Origin: Cordia subcordata
Taxonomy: Eukaryota > Streptophyta > Magnoliopsida > Boraginales > Cordiaceae
Assembly: GCA_028554755.1 (NCBI GenBank)
Contig: JAPTOF010000009.1
Location: forward strand, 3,080,501 to 3,144,500
DNA: 64,000 nucleotides
Direction: 5' to 3'
Shown one piece after another: positions 1 to 10,013 of this stretch. Both the position numbers and the translations under genes were made by a program. The notes beneath the pieces are model-generated. The model searched no databases. It was not told the origin of the DNA and saw only the letters and a program-made list of their open reading frames with translations. The first letter of the stretch is position 1, and every line of letters starts with the position of its first letter.

Positions 1-530
1 TACCTTTAGTTGGGGCAATTAAGAAGATACTGGCTTATGCCAAATTCTTTAGAGATCTATGCATTAGGAAGATGTAGACCAACTGTTTACTTGAGAAGGT
101 GAAGCTTATAGAGGGGGTTAGTAGCATTTGCACCACAGGTGTTCCACCTAAGCCTAGCAATCTTGGAGCCTTTACCATCTTTTGTGTTGTTAATAATCAC
201 TCGGTAGCCCATGCCTTGCATGATTTAGGTTCCAGTGTCAATCTTATTCCATTTTCGATGTATAAACGTCTAAGTTTAGGGGCATTGAAGCCTACTAGTG
301 TGGTTCTACAGTTACCCGATAGGAGTGAGAGAAGACCTCGAAGGATAGTTGAAGATGTCACAGTTAAAGTTAGAGAATTTTATTATCCTGTGGATTTCAT
401 TGTTCTAGACATGCATCTAGGTCATAACACTAGGAATATGACACCTTTCCTTTTGGGGGACCATTTAGCGACTGCCAATGCAGTGATTCATTGGAGAACA
501 GGGATCATTGAGTTCATATTTGGAATTTGA
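1..530 (+). pseudogene. E1 retropepsin (gypsy aspartic protease), 3' part of gag-PR
   Basis: The frame entered at base 3 reads as the linker and aspartic protease of a plant Ty3/gypsy polyprotein. The segment before the enzyme resembles the usual 'AIKxIxxYAKFxxDL' lead-in. The catalytic motif is ALHDLGSSVNLIP, with the Asp at residue 42 counted from base 99 and codons 222-224. Then follow LKPTSVVLQLPDRS, the YPVDFIVLDM strand and a flap/end region near FLLGDHLATANAVIHW, where the usual GRPFLAT is altered. The Asp-Leu-Gly core is intact, but a TAG at 75-77 breaks the frame from gag, so this is a relic. It ends with TGA at 528-530, 44 bases before the next ATG. In an active element this enzyme would cut the Gag-Pol polyprotein inside the particle. 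The upstream gag and 5' LTR lie outside the window. Confidence 0.85.
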
Positions 531-574
531 AGGCAAAGGTTAGGGCGCCGAGTCTGCCACTGAGGACAGAGTGA

Positions 575-936
575 GTGATGATGAGAATTGTTTCTTCAGA
601 GTCTATTGCTTCTAGTGATAATGATTCCCATGATTCTCTCTTGTCCTTAGAAGATAGAGTTGTGCTTGACACGATCATCGAGCAGTTGAGTTCGGAGGCT
701 TTTAGTGAGACTCACTTAGAGAGTGATGTATTTTCCTTAGTAGATACTCCTTATTTCCATGTCAAGGCGTCCTTCGATTCACTCTTAGCCCCGAGTAAGA
801 TTGGTAAGCTTGATGAGATTATCGCTCTGATTAACTCTGGCATCTCTCTTTCTAAATTGAATGCCTATTCCATTCTCTCATCTTCTCTTAGATCTAGTGA
901 GACAATTGCCATAGATCCTTCCTTAGTTGAGAGTAG
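575..936 (+). CDS. E1 private ORF, first part (split by insertion)
   Basis: An open frame beginning ATGATG just after the protease stop. It encodes a Ser/Leu-rich, moderately acidic protein with no motif I recognise: no YXDD, no integrase H2C2, no zinc knuckle. Its place, between protease and 3' UTR, is where reverse transcriptase would normally start. The frame is cut at 936 by solo LTR S1, whose target duplication AGTAG is at 932-936. Base 932 begins a codon, and the second AGTAG at 12081 also begins a codon of the downstream open frame. The two halves therefore belong to one reading frame of about 270 codons. It is not obviously related to the private ORF of E3, E6 and E9. Function unknown. 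Confidence 0.6.
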
Positions 937-2601
937 TGGTGTGTCTTTTGAGTGCAAGCTCTAAGGACTCGCAAGTGCACGAATCGGTGTAGTAAAGTGT
1001 ATGCAAGTACAGGATCGACTCCATAGGGAGGCTATGTTGTGGGATGGATTCTATGTGCATGTTCTAGAATGTGCCTAAAAAGAAACCTAAACTTACTATT
1101 TTTTTTGGAGTTTTTGGATGATCGAGAGCTCTAGCTAAAGAAAATTAAACTAAACTATGGGAATGGAAAGTGAGGAACAAGCTAATAGGGAACTAACAAA
1201 TGTAAAGGTGTTAGGTTGACTTCAACTTATGAATGGATGATTTTATACTTAAATGCTATGGGAGTAAAGGATGATGGCTTACTTTAGTAATTGCTTTTAA
1301 CTAGGTTGCTAAATTAGTGGCCTAATTTCCCCCTAGGACTCAGTGTGGGTCCATCCCTAAGCGGCGCCTCCTAGAGCTATGGCGTAGTCCTTATGACCTA
1401 GGGCCTTAAGAGTGACCAATTAGCTTCCTAGATGACTTAGAATGAACCTACCCTAGGACCTAAACCATTGGTTGGATTTAAAGCCAAGACTTAATGTCGT
1501 TAAGGTCGACTAAACCTATCCTGAAACCTATTAGCTGGGTTTAAAGCCAAAGGAGACTCGGCCTAGGCTAGCCCTAAATTAGTTACCGTCATTCTAAGGT
1601 CACTACAACGGGATTTGACTTGCTAGTACATTCATATATGTTCTTGGCTAAGGTGTTCGTAAATAATAGGATCTTTTCAACTCCAAACATTGTCATGCTC
1701 AGATTACACCATTAGAAGCAATTAACAACCAACATGTATGCGTGATTGAAGTCATATTCATTACTCGGCATGAAAACGTACATATAGACATGAATATAAG
1801 CATTACCCACTTTATAGCATACACCTATAAACACATAGACATGATTATAGCATGGATTAGATGTGTTTAGTAACAAATAGACTTCAATTTATACACATGC
1901 TACTCATCTAGGCATTTTATCAAACACTTAGACATGAATGAGAAAATAACCATTTGAACAAGAAAATCAAAACATGTATATATTCAGCCATTAAATCCTA
2001 TATCATAGGAGTATATAGTTAACCCATTACATAAGCTAAATCACCCTACACAAGTCTACTCAATCGTAATAAGAGATAGAATGAAAGAGAGATTATGAAG
2101 CTTCCCTTTCATCCTAGCTAATCTTATACAATGCTCTTGAGCAAACTTAAATTCAAATGTCTGAAACCCTCTATATCCACTTGCTTCAAGGTGATAAATG
2201 TATGAGAGAGTGTGTGGGTGAAACTAGGGCTTTGTGTGTGTGTGTATGATTGGTATATGTTGGGTCTATGAAAATTCCTTCTTAAAAATTCCTCTCTTTT
2301 TCAATTTGAAAATCGAGTTTTTATATTAGCATTTGTGCTCTGCCGTTCGACTTAACCGGTCGATTGGCTTCTTCTCTTAGCTAAACCGGTTTTTTGGTGA
2401 TGTTCTTTGGACCGGTCGATCGAGCTCGCTGTTCGACTGGCTCTAGAGGGGTAATCGCCCAGCTATTTTAGGCATCTTTCTGGCTAGGTCGACCGACTCC
2501 TTCCTCTAGGTTGTCCGGCTGACTTTCTTCCTCCATTCTTTATCTTTTCGGCCTCCGGTCTACTCTCTTTGACCCATGCATCTCACATCTTCATCACCCA
2601 T
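937..2601 (-). mobile_element. Solo LTR S1, left part (U5/R side and most of U3)
   Basis: A reverse-oriented Athila/Tat-type LTR inserted in the E1 ORF. The left boundary is TGGTG after AGTAG (932-936). The right boundary is CACATCA at 12080 followed by AGTAG (12081-12085). The LTR is 1881 bases once E2 and its duplicated CCCAT are removed. Read on the minus strand, this part holds a U3 cluster of CCGGTCGACC-like sites (about 2340-2520), a TATA-like box near 2317-2327, a leader with repeated CATGTCTATGTG motifs and two GGCTTTAAA hairpins (about 1460 and 1530), and the U5 block with GCACTTGCGAG. No PBS or internal region flanks it, so it is a solo LTR left by LTR-LTR recombination. Confidence 0.88.
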
Positions 2602-4523
2602 TGCTGCTTTTCCTTGGTAATTAAGCACTAAGCCTTAATTAAAAGCCTGCAAGTGCACAGATCATGTAGTCTAATGTGCAAAAGCAGAGTCGATCCCTTA
2701 GAGAGGCAGGAAATGGGGAATGAAAGCTAAGTGTATGTCCTAGAAAGCTAGAAAGAAAACAAGTTAAACTAAGAATTCTTTATGGTTGTTTTAGATGTGA
2801 AAGGAGCGCAAGGTAAATTAAACTATTCTAAACAAACTAAATAAAATAAAGGTAAGAGAGAACAAGCATGTAAAAAGGGAATTGACACGAGAAATAGCGC
2901 AACGGGTGAAATCCGCTTAACTATGGGTGATTTGGGTACTAACTTTGCTATGGGACTAACTTTGATTGTTTTCTCTAAGAAAGGTGCTCTAAGCTAGGAA
3001 TCTAATCAATCTCTCTTACAATCCCTAGACTCGGTGGGGGTCTATCCCTAGGTGTTAGCTACCTAGAAGTATAGCATGGTCCTTATGATCTAGGGCACGG
3101 ATTACCTAATACCTAATTATGTTACTAGGTGATGATAATTGGTCTTACCCTAGGTTTAAACTCATTGGTTGGGTTTAAGGCCAAGAACTAGGCTTCCTAA
3201 GGTCAATTAAGCTAGCCTAATACCTATTGGCTGGGTTTAAAGCCAAAGGAGACTAAACTAGGCCTAATTATTAATGAAGAACCACCAATCATAGCATCAC
3301 AGAAGCAGGATTTGGCAATAAAGCACATCATTCGTGTTCTCAAGCATGGTAGGAATAAATGTAAAGCATATTCTAGTCCTAAGCACTTAGACATATTTAG
3401 GTCATACTAATTTACGCATTAGAATCCAACATGTATGTCATAGAAGCTAAAATTGATATTAAGGTATGTAAAACACACATAGACATGCATAGCTACAAGG
3501 CCCACTTTATGGAATCACTATATAAACACCTAGACATGCTCATACAATGATTTAAAAGTTTTAAATAGCAATCAAGCCTCTAAGTATATATGTTCTTTCA
3601 CCGAGGCATATCAACAAACACATAGACATGTATGTAAGTAGCCATTGAAGCATTAAAAGTAAATATCCATTGAAGTATTAAAGGCAAACATATATATTAA
3701 ACCATCAAAATCTCATAGCAAAGTAGTACTCAATCAATAACTAATACAAGCTTCAATCACCCATAAAAGATCTATTCTAGAATGGAGAAAACAAAGTATA
3801 AAAGGAGAAAGATAAACCTCCCTTTCATGCTTCACTTTGCTCTTGAAATCCTTGTCTTGATCTTGCAATTACAAGTGTTAAACCCTAATTACAAGCTTGA
3901 ATCTAGGTGAAAAATGTTTGAGTGTGCGTGTTAGAGGTTGGTGAGACGGGAATTAAGGTTTTAGAGATAGGTGTGAAAGAATATGACTTGTTGTTATATT
4001 AAATGGCCAAAAGAAGGCTTATATTGCCAATTTCATCGGCTACCGGAACACTTAATCAGAGCACTGGTACCAAGGGCCCTATATTCCGGTAGTAGAAGCT
4101 TGCTTTCGATTTTTTGGCGGAAGAGAGAGGCGGTGCACCGGTCCTTTGAAGCCAGTGTTCCGGTAGTGCTTATTTGCTTTCTTTTGGCTTCATTTTAGCT
4201 TCGTTTTGCTTCTAGTTACTTTAGCTTTTGTCCGGAAGCCTCTACACTTGATTTTCTTCAACTTTTGATCTTCAGTTATGCTTCCACTCCTTGCCAAACC
4301 ATCTCCATCTTCGTTGATCTCCAAACAATCCTTAATCTCACATATAATATCCAAAATAAGCCATTAATGTAGCATTTACCTTTTAAACTCAACTATATAC
4401 AATTGCAGACGCTTAAGTCTATATCTAGCACAAGTACTACACTATTGCAACTATTTAAGCTCAATACACCTCCAAAATATAGACAAATAACAATGGAAAC
4501 ACACACAAAAACACAACACATCA
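2602..4523 (-). repeat. E2 3' LTR
   Basis: 1922 bases, beginning TGCTGC after CCCAT and ending CACATCA next to the polypurine tract (plus-strand view). The minus strand carries a TATA-like ATATAAGCC near 4018, with upstream U3 repeats of the ACCGGT/TTCCGGTAG kind (about 4035-4170). The downstream leader has four CACATAGACATG-type motifs (3390-3640), paired GGCTTTAAA hairpins (about 3165 and 3230) and the conserved U5 end. It matches 10014-11859 along nearly its whole length. Confidence 0.9.
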
Positions 4524-4575
4524 ACACCCCCAAACCTTCTCCTTACTTGTCCCCAAACCTTCTCCTTACTTGTCC
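4524..4575 (-). promoter_or_regulatory. E2 polypurine tract, tandemly duplicated
   Basis: Immediately inside the 3' LTR the plus strand reads ACACCCCCAAACCTTCTCC, the complement of the purine-rich primer for plus-strand synthesis. A unit of about 23 bases (CAAACCTTCTCCTTACTTGT plus CCC) occurs twice in succession here. The other elements in this window have a single copy. The inner copy is followed by the CAAGCAAG arm of the hairpin that always sits upstream of this tract. Confidence 0.8.
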
Positions 4576-5890
4576 CCAAGCAAGCCCAATCTTAAGTTTG
4601 TTTCTAAAGCCAATGCAAAGGGTTACCTAAGGGATTGACTCGCTATCAAGGTTAGTCTAATAAGCATGAATGGGGCATTCCTATTGTGAAGAGATCCCCA
4701 AGTCTCTTTAGACCCTTTCTCTACTCATAAAGGGCCTCGTTCCTCATGGGAATTTCCCAAGTAGCCAATCCATCACAAGCCTAGGATTCTAACTCACGCA
4801 CTCGGGATGTTGATATTTCGTTCCCCCTCAACTAACACGACTTTCTTAACATGCACAAAGCTTCAAAGACAAGATGAGAGAATATACAAATGTAATGGCT
4901 TATAAAAGCCTTATTCATATATCTACAAAGATGATAGCATGTGCTAAGTTGACATTATGTCACTTATACACTTATTTACAAAACTTTTTGGTGCCTTTGG
5001 CCTTTTCTCCCTTCCAATTTTTTTCAATTTTTTCAACTTCTTTCCTCATCTTTTTGCACCGATTTTGCCTTTTTCAATTTTTTTTTGAATTTTCATACTT
5101 TGCATTACATAGAAAGAAAGGAAAAAGAAAGATTAAGGCATATAAAAAAGAACTAATCAAGGAAGGGACGCTTACATCAAGAACCCTTTTTCTTCACTTT
5201 TTCCTATGAAGCTATGGGATGGTTACAAAGGGCATTCTCAAAGGTCCTCACTTCCCACAACTTTCAAGGGCATTCCTTCCAAAACTCGATTTTCAATCTA
5301 TTTCATTCACTTCCTTATAATGCCACTCATATTTACCAATCAATAGAGTAAATCACAATAGCCAACACAATGATCAACCAAGAAACAAACAACTCTTCAT
5401 GCATTAAAATTTGAAAAATTTTCACCATTTTTAACCAAATAATGAAATCTACCCTAAGAAAGCATAAAAAAAATAAAACCAAACGCCCACACCCCTAAAC
5501 CTAAAATTTGCTTATCCTTAAGCAAATAGAGCAAAGCACATAAACAAGCGAATTGACATTACAAAGTAAGTAAGGGTGGTGGGGATGGGGTAGAAATATG
5601 GGAAACAAGTGGAGAAAGGATAGATACCACCTTGCAATGTCTTCAAAGCTCTCTATGCCAATGATAAATCACCATACTACTAACCCTTTAACTTAAAATT
5701 CACAAATACTCACAAAGAAAACAAGGTTAGTGGCATTGCCTATGTAAACTTGCATTGGCATGTGCAATAATAAGCAACGGTGTATCTTATGGGACAAAAG
5801 GATTGAGATTTAACACTTTAGTATGGGTGAAAGAAAAAGAAAGAAAATAGAAGAAAGGAAAATGAACAAGTGCAAAATTGCAAAAATTTA
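4576..5890 (-). other. E2 3' UTR with conserved blocks
   Basis: No gene is supportable here; the open frames are chance or low-complexity. The stretch holds the blocks found in the other 3' UTRs of this window: the GAACGAGGCCCTTTATGAG block, the block containing TTGATATTTCG, the block around the TGTCAACTTAGCACA segment, a T-rich/A-rich run (about 5010-5150), and an internal polypurine-like box with its TTGCTTAAGGATAAGCAAAT hairpin at about 5495-5530. Conservation of noncoding order between elements with different ORFs suggests retained packaging or priming signals. Confidence 0.7.
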
Positions 5891-6010
5891 ACCTAGGTTG
5901 CCTTTTAGTAGCGCTAACCACGACACCGTCAGCCAGGCAATCATCAACTCATCACTAAATGTCTAGGGTGCCTCTTAGTAGCACAGGATTTAACGCCTCC
6001 AGTCGGGCAG
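5891..6010 (-). other. E2 tandem post-ORF motifs: type B then type A
   Basis: In element sense a type B motif (6010 to 5961, containing GGCGTTAAATCC then GTGCTACTAAGAGGCACCCTAG in shorter pieces) is followed about 20 bases later by a type A motif (5940 to 5891, containing GGTTAGCGCTACTAAAAGG). Elsewhere in this window, type B occurs only after private-ORF elements and type A only after integrase. Finding both in series marks E2 as a recombinant. Confidence 0.75.
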
Positions 6011-6144
6011 TAATGTTAGGGCCAATGATGCTTGCAGTCCTTGAGCACAGATCGGCATACAAACTTGTCAAGGCACAACTTAGAAGAAAAAGAATCATGT
6101 GGTATAAGATCAATCAAATCATGTACATCATAATCCTTTTTAAG

Positions 6145-7247
6145 CACACATGAAAAAGGGATAACCCAACACATCAAGTAGAGAAGAAGAATGCTCCAAG
6201 GTGTCATAGGGCATGGAAAAATCTAAGGATCTAAGTCCCTTGTTCTTCTCCAATCTTATCCTAGCAAGCTCAATTTCCTCCACTAACCATCCTATTGCTT
6301 TCTTTTAATGATCAAGGGCTACCTACACCCCGTGCCCACTGGTTGATGAAGGATGTAAAGCATAAAAAATGGGGGGAGTATGAACAAGCCCTGCATGAAT
6401 GTGCTTCAAATGAGATGGCATAAAAATGTGCTTACTAGGGAAAGACTTAATAGGAGGAAGGAGTAAAGAATCATCAAATGAAATGGGATTGGATGAGATG
6501 AAATCAAAGGGAGAGCAAAAAGAAATAGGCCCGAAAGAGGAAGAATCAAAAGTAAAGGTCATAGGGTCACTCTTACTAAGGGTTGGCTCGTGTTCATCCA
6601 AGAAATGGTTCACCTCATCAAGTAACTCCCTAGTAGAGAGTTTAGAAGATGGTTCCAATAAAGATTCATCAAAAATGCCTAAGGACCTATATATCATGAT
6701 CTCTAGTTCCTCAATCTCCTCTTTAAGAGTTTTCATATATTGATCATTTACTCTTACATCGAAACCTAAAACTCCAATGGTTTCATCGGGCCTAGAATCA
6801 AAGATAGGCATGATGCTCTCCTTAATGGGTGTCTCCAAATCCACTCGAGCTAATATCTCATCAAATGCTTCAATAAATTCATCGCTAGTGGATATCTTCT
6901 CATAACCATATTTATCAATACAAGATTCCATCACATGCACTTTAAAACCTTTATTTTCATCTCCTCTTTTAAGATTAATCTTATGTGTGCAATCATAATG
7001 GTCCATGCCTGTCATATTAAGATTGAAAGAATTAACCTCAAAGGACTCATTAAGCCTAAAATTATCATCCCTGGAAATAGGGGCTATGTATCCTCACACG
7101 AAGGTCTCTCGATCAAGGCTAGGTAAGATGCCCTTAAGCTTTCTCAATTCATCATTCTTTATCATAGTCTTCTTAACATTGCCCTCAACAAATGTGTCTA
7201 TCACCTTAACCATAAAGCAATCTTCCTCATCATTTTCTCCACCTACA
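6145..7247 (-). pseudogene. E2 private C-terminal region, related to the E3/E6/E9 ORF
   Basis: Downstream of the protease, the minus strand has a region open for 230 codons (7015-6323), with a TGA before it (about 7110) and a stop after GHGV at 6323. It is acidic and Asp/Glu/Ser-rich with no catalytic motif I know. The piece LKEEIEELEI...LDEHEPTLS (about 6730-6570) aligns with LKEEIDELEI...LDEHEPSLG in E6 (43616-43770). The tail around LH-KKAIGWLVEE aligns with KKAMGWL in E3, E6 and E9. It sits exactly where reverse transcriptase would be. It is homologous to the private ORF of the shorter elements, so E2 links them to a gag-bearing ancestor. Function unknown. Confidence 0.7.
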
Positions 7248-7830
7248 CTAACCTTGTTCACTCTTTGCCACTTTCATGAAAGACCTCAAATTCCCAAATT
7301 TCATTTCTAACAGTCCTGACCTACAATGAATGATAGCTCTACTAGTAGCAAGGAAGGGGCGACCTAAGAGAACGAGAGTGGAATGCTTAGAGTCATGACC
7401 CACATTCATATCAAGCACTATGAAATCTACGGGGTACACAAACTCTCCTACTTGAACTAGCACACCTTCTATTACTCTCCCAGGTCTTTTCTCAGATTGA
7501 TCAGCTAGCTAAAGGGTAACATGCGTAGGGGACAAGTCTCCTATACTTAGCTGCTAGTAGACTGAGTAAGGAATAAGGTTCACACTAGACCTCAATTTAA
7601 CAAGGCGTGATCAATCTGGGTCTCTCGAATCCTACAAGGAATAGTGAAAGCTCCGGGGTCACTCATCTTTGTCGGAAGGCCTAAAGTACAAATGCTACTC
7701 ACCTTCTTTAGCATGGTTGATGTCCTACACTTCCTTGAAAAAGGTCTTTGAAGAACTTGGAGTAGGAGGGAATAGAACGGACTGCATCTATCAAAGGAAG
7801 ATTGACCTTTAGGTCCTTGAGATGCTTTAA
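7248..7830 (-). pseudogene. E2 retropepsin relic, catalytic Asp lost
   Basis: The lead-in IPSYSKFFKDL (about 7790), the core KLRSSVNLIPYSVY and the segment VLVQVGEFVYPVDFIVLDM...LLGRPFLATSRAIIHC identify a gypsy aspartic protease homologous to the E1 copy. The codon that should give the catalytic Asp (ALHDLGSS in E1) reads Lys here, and the following Gly is Arg. There are at least two internal stops (SVY-stop and VTL-stop). The C-terminal 71 residues (7463-7248) remain open and include an intact GRPFLAT. The enzyme cannot be functional. Confidence 0.85.
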
Positions 7831-9727
7831 GACTCTAAGAAACCTAGTATCCTCATTAGGTGAAGGCTTCTTTAAGGTGGAAGGATAAAGAACTTTAGGC
7901 TTAATACCTTTAGACTCATGAGAATCAACAATGGGCTCTTTTCCTTCCTGATGTGGGTGGGAAGTACTCTCTCCATGGTCTCTAGTGGCCTCAACTTTGT
8001 TAGCAGAACTCTCTCAATAGGGCTATGGCTAGGCTCTCTAGACTCAGAAGGACCACTAGGTGCAGGCTCTGCATATTCAACTCCTTTCCTATTGTCCACT
8101 TTCCTACCACTCCTAAGAGTGGTGATAGCCTTAGCCTGGGCTAGATAGGGATAAGTGCGGTCGGAGAAGGAATAGGACTAGACTCTAGGGTTAACCTCTG
8201 GCTGGGAAGGCAATTTCACAGGGCCTCTAATGCTCATTTGGTTGGAAAGCTTCCCTAATTGTGCCTCAATCTTAGCCATTTATTGTTGATTTTGTTGAAT
8301 AATCTGCATCAAAAGGTCTACCCTCTCATCATGAAAAGACTGTAGAACAGGTGCAGACTGTGCGGGAAGGGCTGGGGTAGGCGGTAGAGGGAGTGCCTGA
8401 GGCTAAGGAACACCAGGAGTCTAGCCTGGTTCTCATTATGAAACCCTAGAGGATTAGCAAGACGAGGTCTCTGCTGGAATAGGGCCTAGGACTGGGGATA
8501 GGAAGACTCAAACTAACCCTAACACCATGAAAATTTTGGGTTGTACTTCTAACCTAGATTATATGTGTTCGAGTAAGGATTGTACTCTTGTGAGTACCCC
8601 TGTGTGGCATAGACTCGCTCCTCAATGAACTCTAGAAACTGCGATACTGGGGGCAAGCTACGGTCTCGTGAGCAGACTGAGAACACAATGCACATACTTA
8701 AACCACTGATGGGATAGAGGATGAACCTATGAGACTAGTCCTATGACCTTGTGAAGAGAGGCTCAAAGTGATGAATTGGTCAAGCTTATGTGTTAATGCT
8801 TTAACCTTGGTGGGCAAATCAAAAGAAACCCTTACCTTATGAACACCTCTTTTATTGGTTCCCCGACTAGACCTATCCATAGCGCTGCTTTGAAAAGAGT
8901 TCTCGGCCAACAAATCAATTTTATCCCAAGCTTTACTCAGTCTCAAATTATATAATCCACCACCAGATGCGGCATTCACCATCATTTTATTTTGCTTATT
9001 CAATCCTATAAAGAAATATTGAAGAAGGTCATAAACGCTATACCCGTGGTGTGGACATTGCCTAAGAGGTTCATTGAACCTCTCCCAAGCCTCATGGAAA
9101 GTCTCCAAGTCATGTCGGGAGAAGGTCATAATGAAAGCCTTGAGGTCGACGATCTTAGCTATCGAAAAGAACTTTTGATAAAACCTAGATTGAAGCTCAC
9201 CCTAAGATGTAATGCAACCATTAGGTAAAGAATGATAGCATGACCTAGACTTATCCTTAAGGGAAAATGGGAACAACTTAAAGTGAATGACTTCTTGAGA
9301 CACGTTGGGAAAGTGAAGAGTGGAACTTATCTCTACAAAATCTCTGATGTGGTCCAAGGGGCTCTCATTGCTCCTCCCATAAAAAGAAGGGAGCATCACT
9401 AACATGTTATGCTTAATTTTGAAAGTAGCATCCCTTAACCTCGGAATATGGATAGCCAAGTTAGGCTCGAAAGCATTGGGGAGGAAAAATTGCCTAAGCG
9501 TGGCCTCATCGTCTATGGGTGGGTTTGGCCTAAGGGGCTCTTATGTACATAGGTGCTCATGTGGAGGAACGGGATGCATAGGGGAATGGGAAGAGGAATA
9601 AAGGAGTATTAGTGGGATCGGCCATTTCTCCTAAAAGATCTCTTAAATTCCTAAAGTGACGAACAATTCTCTTGGGCTCAGGATGTAAAGGAACTAGAGA
9701 ATTCCTAAGAGAACGCCTACCAGGCAT
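7831..9727 (-). pseudogene. E2 gag: capsid-like domain and CCHC zinc knuckle
   Basis: I chose the ATG at 9727 because MPGRRSLRN...GEMADP matches the start of the E10 gag. The capsid-type domain (Retrotrans_gag family) follows: IKHNMLVMLPSFYGRSNESP, FPFSLKDKSRS, then FHEAWERFNEPLRQCPHHGY and the NAASGGGLYNLRL block (9459-8720). Stops and frame changes occur near 9650, 9202 and 8697. At 8694-8653 lies a zinc knuckle of C-X2-C-X4-H-X4-C form (CALCSQSAHETVAC), followed by the usual YNPYSNTYN tail. The protein would build the particle and bind RNA. From about 8500 to 7831 only degraded linker is visible. Confidence 0.85.
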
Positions 9728-9989
9728 ACCAAACTAAACCTAATCTCTTTCCACTTCTTGTAACCCCCAAAACTTCACACATCCTAAAACTACAACAAAT
9801 AAAACACAATTCTAAAGTCACTAAAACAAGAAAGTAAACTACTCAAAACAAGCAAAAAACAATAAGCAAGTAAACTAGGAAACGAAGGTAAATACAGGGT
9901 AACAACTACTAAGCAAACTAAGCAAAAGAAGCAAAATAGAGCAAGTAACTAGCTAAAGGACACAAACAAAGCAAACAAACCACCGTGCC

Positions 9990-10007
9990 TCCCCAGCAAC
10001 GGCGCCA
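9990..10007 (-). promoter_or_regulatory. E2 primer binding site, tRNA-Asp type
   Basis: The plus strand reads TCCCCAGCAACGGCGCCA. The minus strand is therefore the standard complement of the 3' end of plant tRNA-Asp(GUC) with one change (CCGG to CTGG in element sense). It lies six bases inside the 5' LTR. Confidence 0.92.
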
Positions 10008-10013
10008 AAAACT

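Noticed and set aside
4874..5209. 111-codon frame in the E2 3' UTR, and similar frames at 22787, 39457, 50427, 55295 and 62213
   Set aside because: They arise from the shared 3' UTR blocks and T-rich or A-rich runs; frame and residues change between copies while the DNA blocks persist in noncoding order.
6426..6743. 105-codon plus-strand frame opposite the E2 private tail
   Set aside because: It is a mirror of the conserved minus-strand ORF; the minus frame aligns with E6, the plus frame does not.
9404..9601. Plus-strand frames over the E2 gag (also 8992-9228)
   Set aside because: The minus strand carries recognisable capsid motifs across the same bases.
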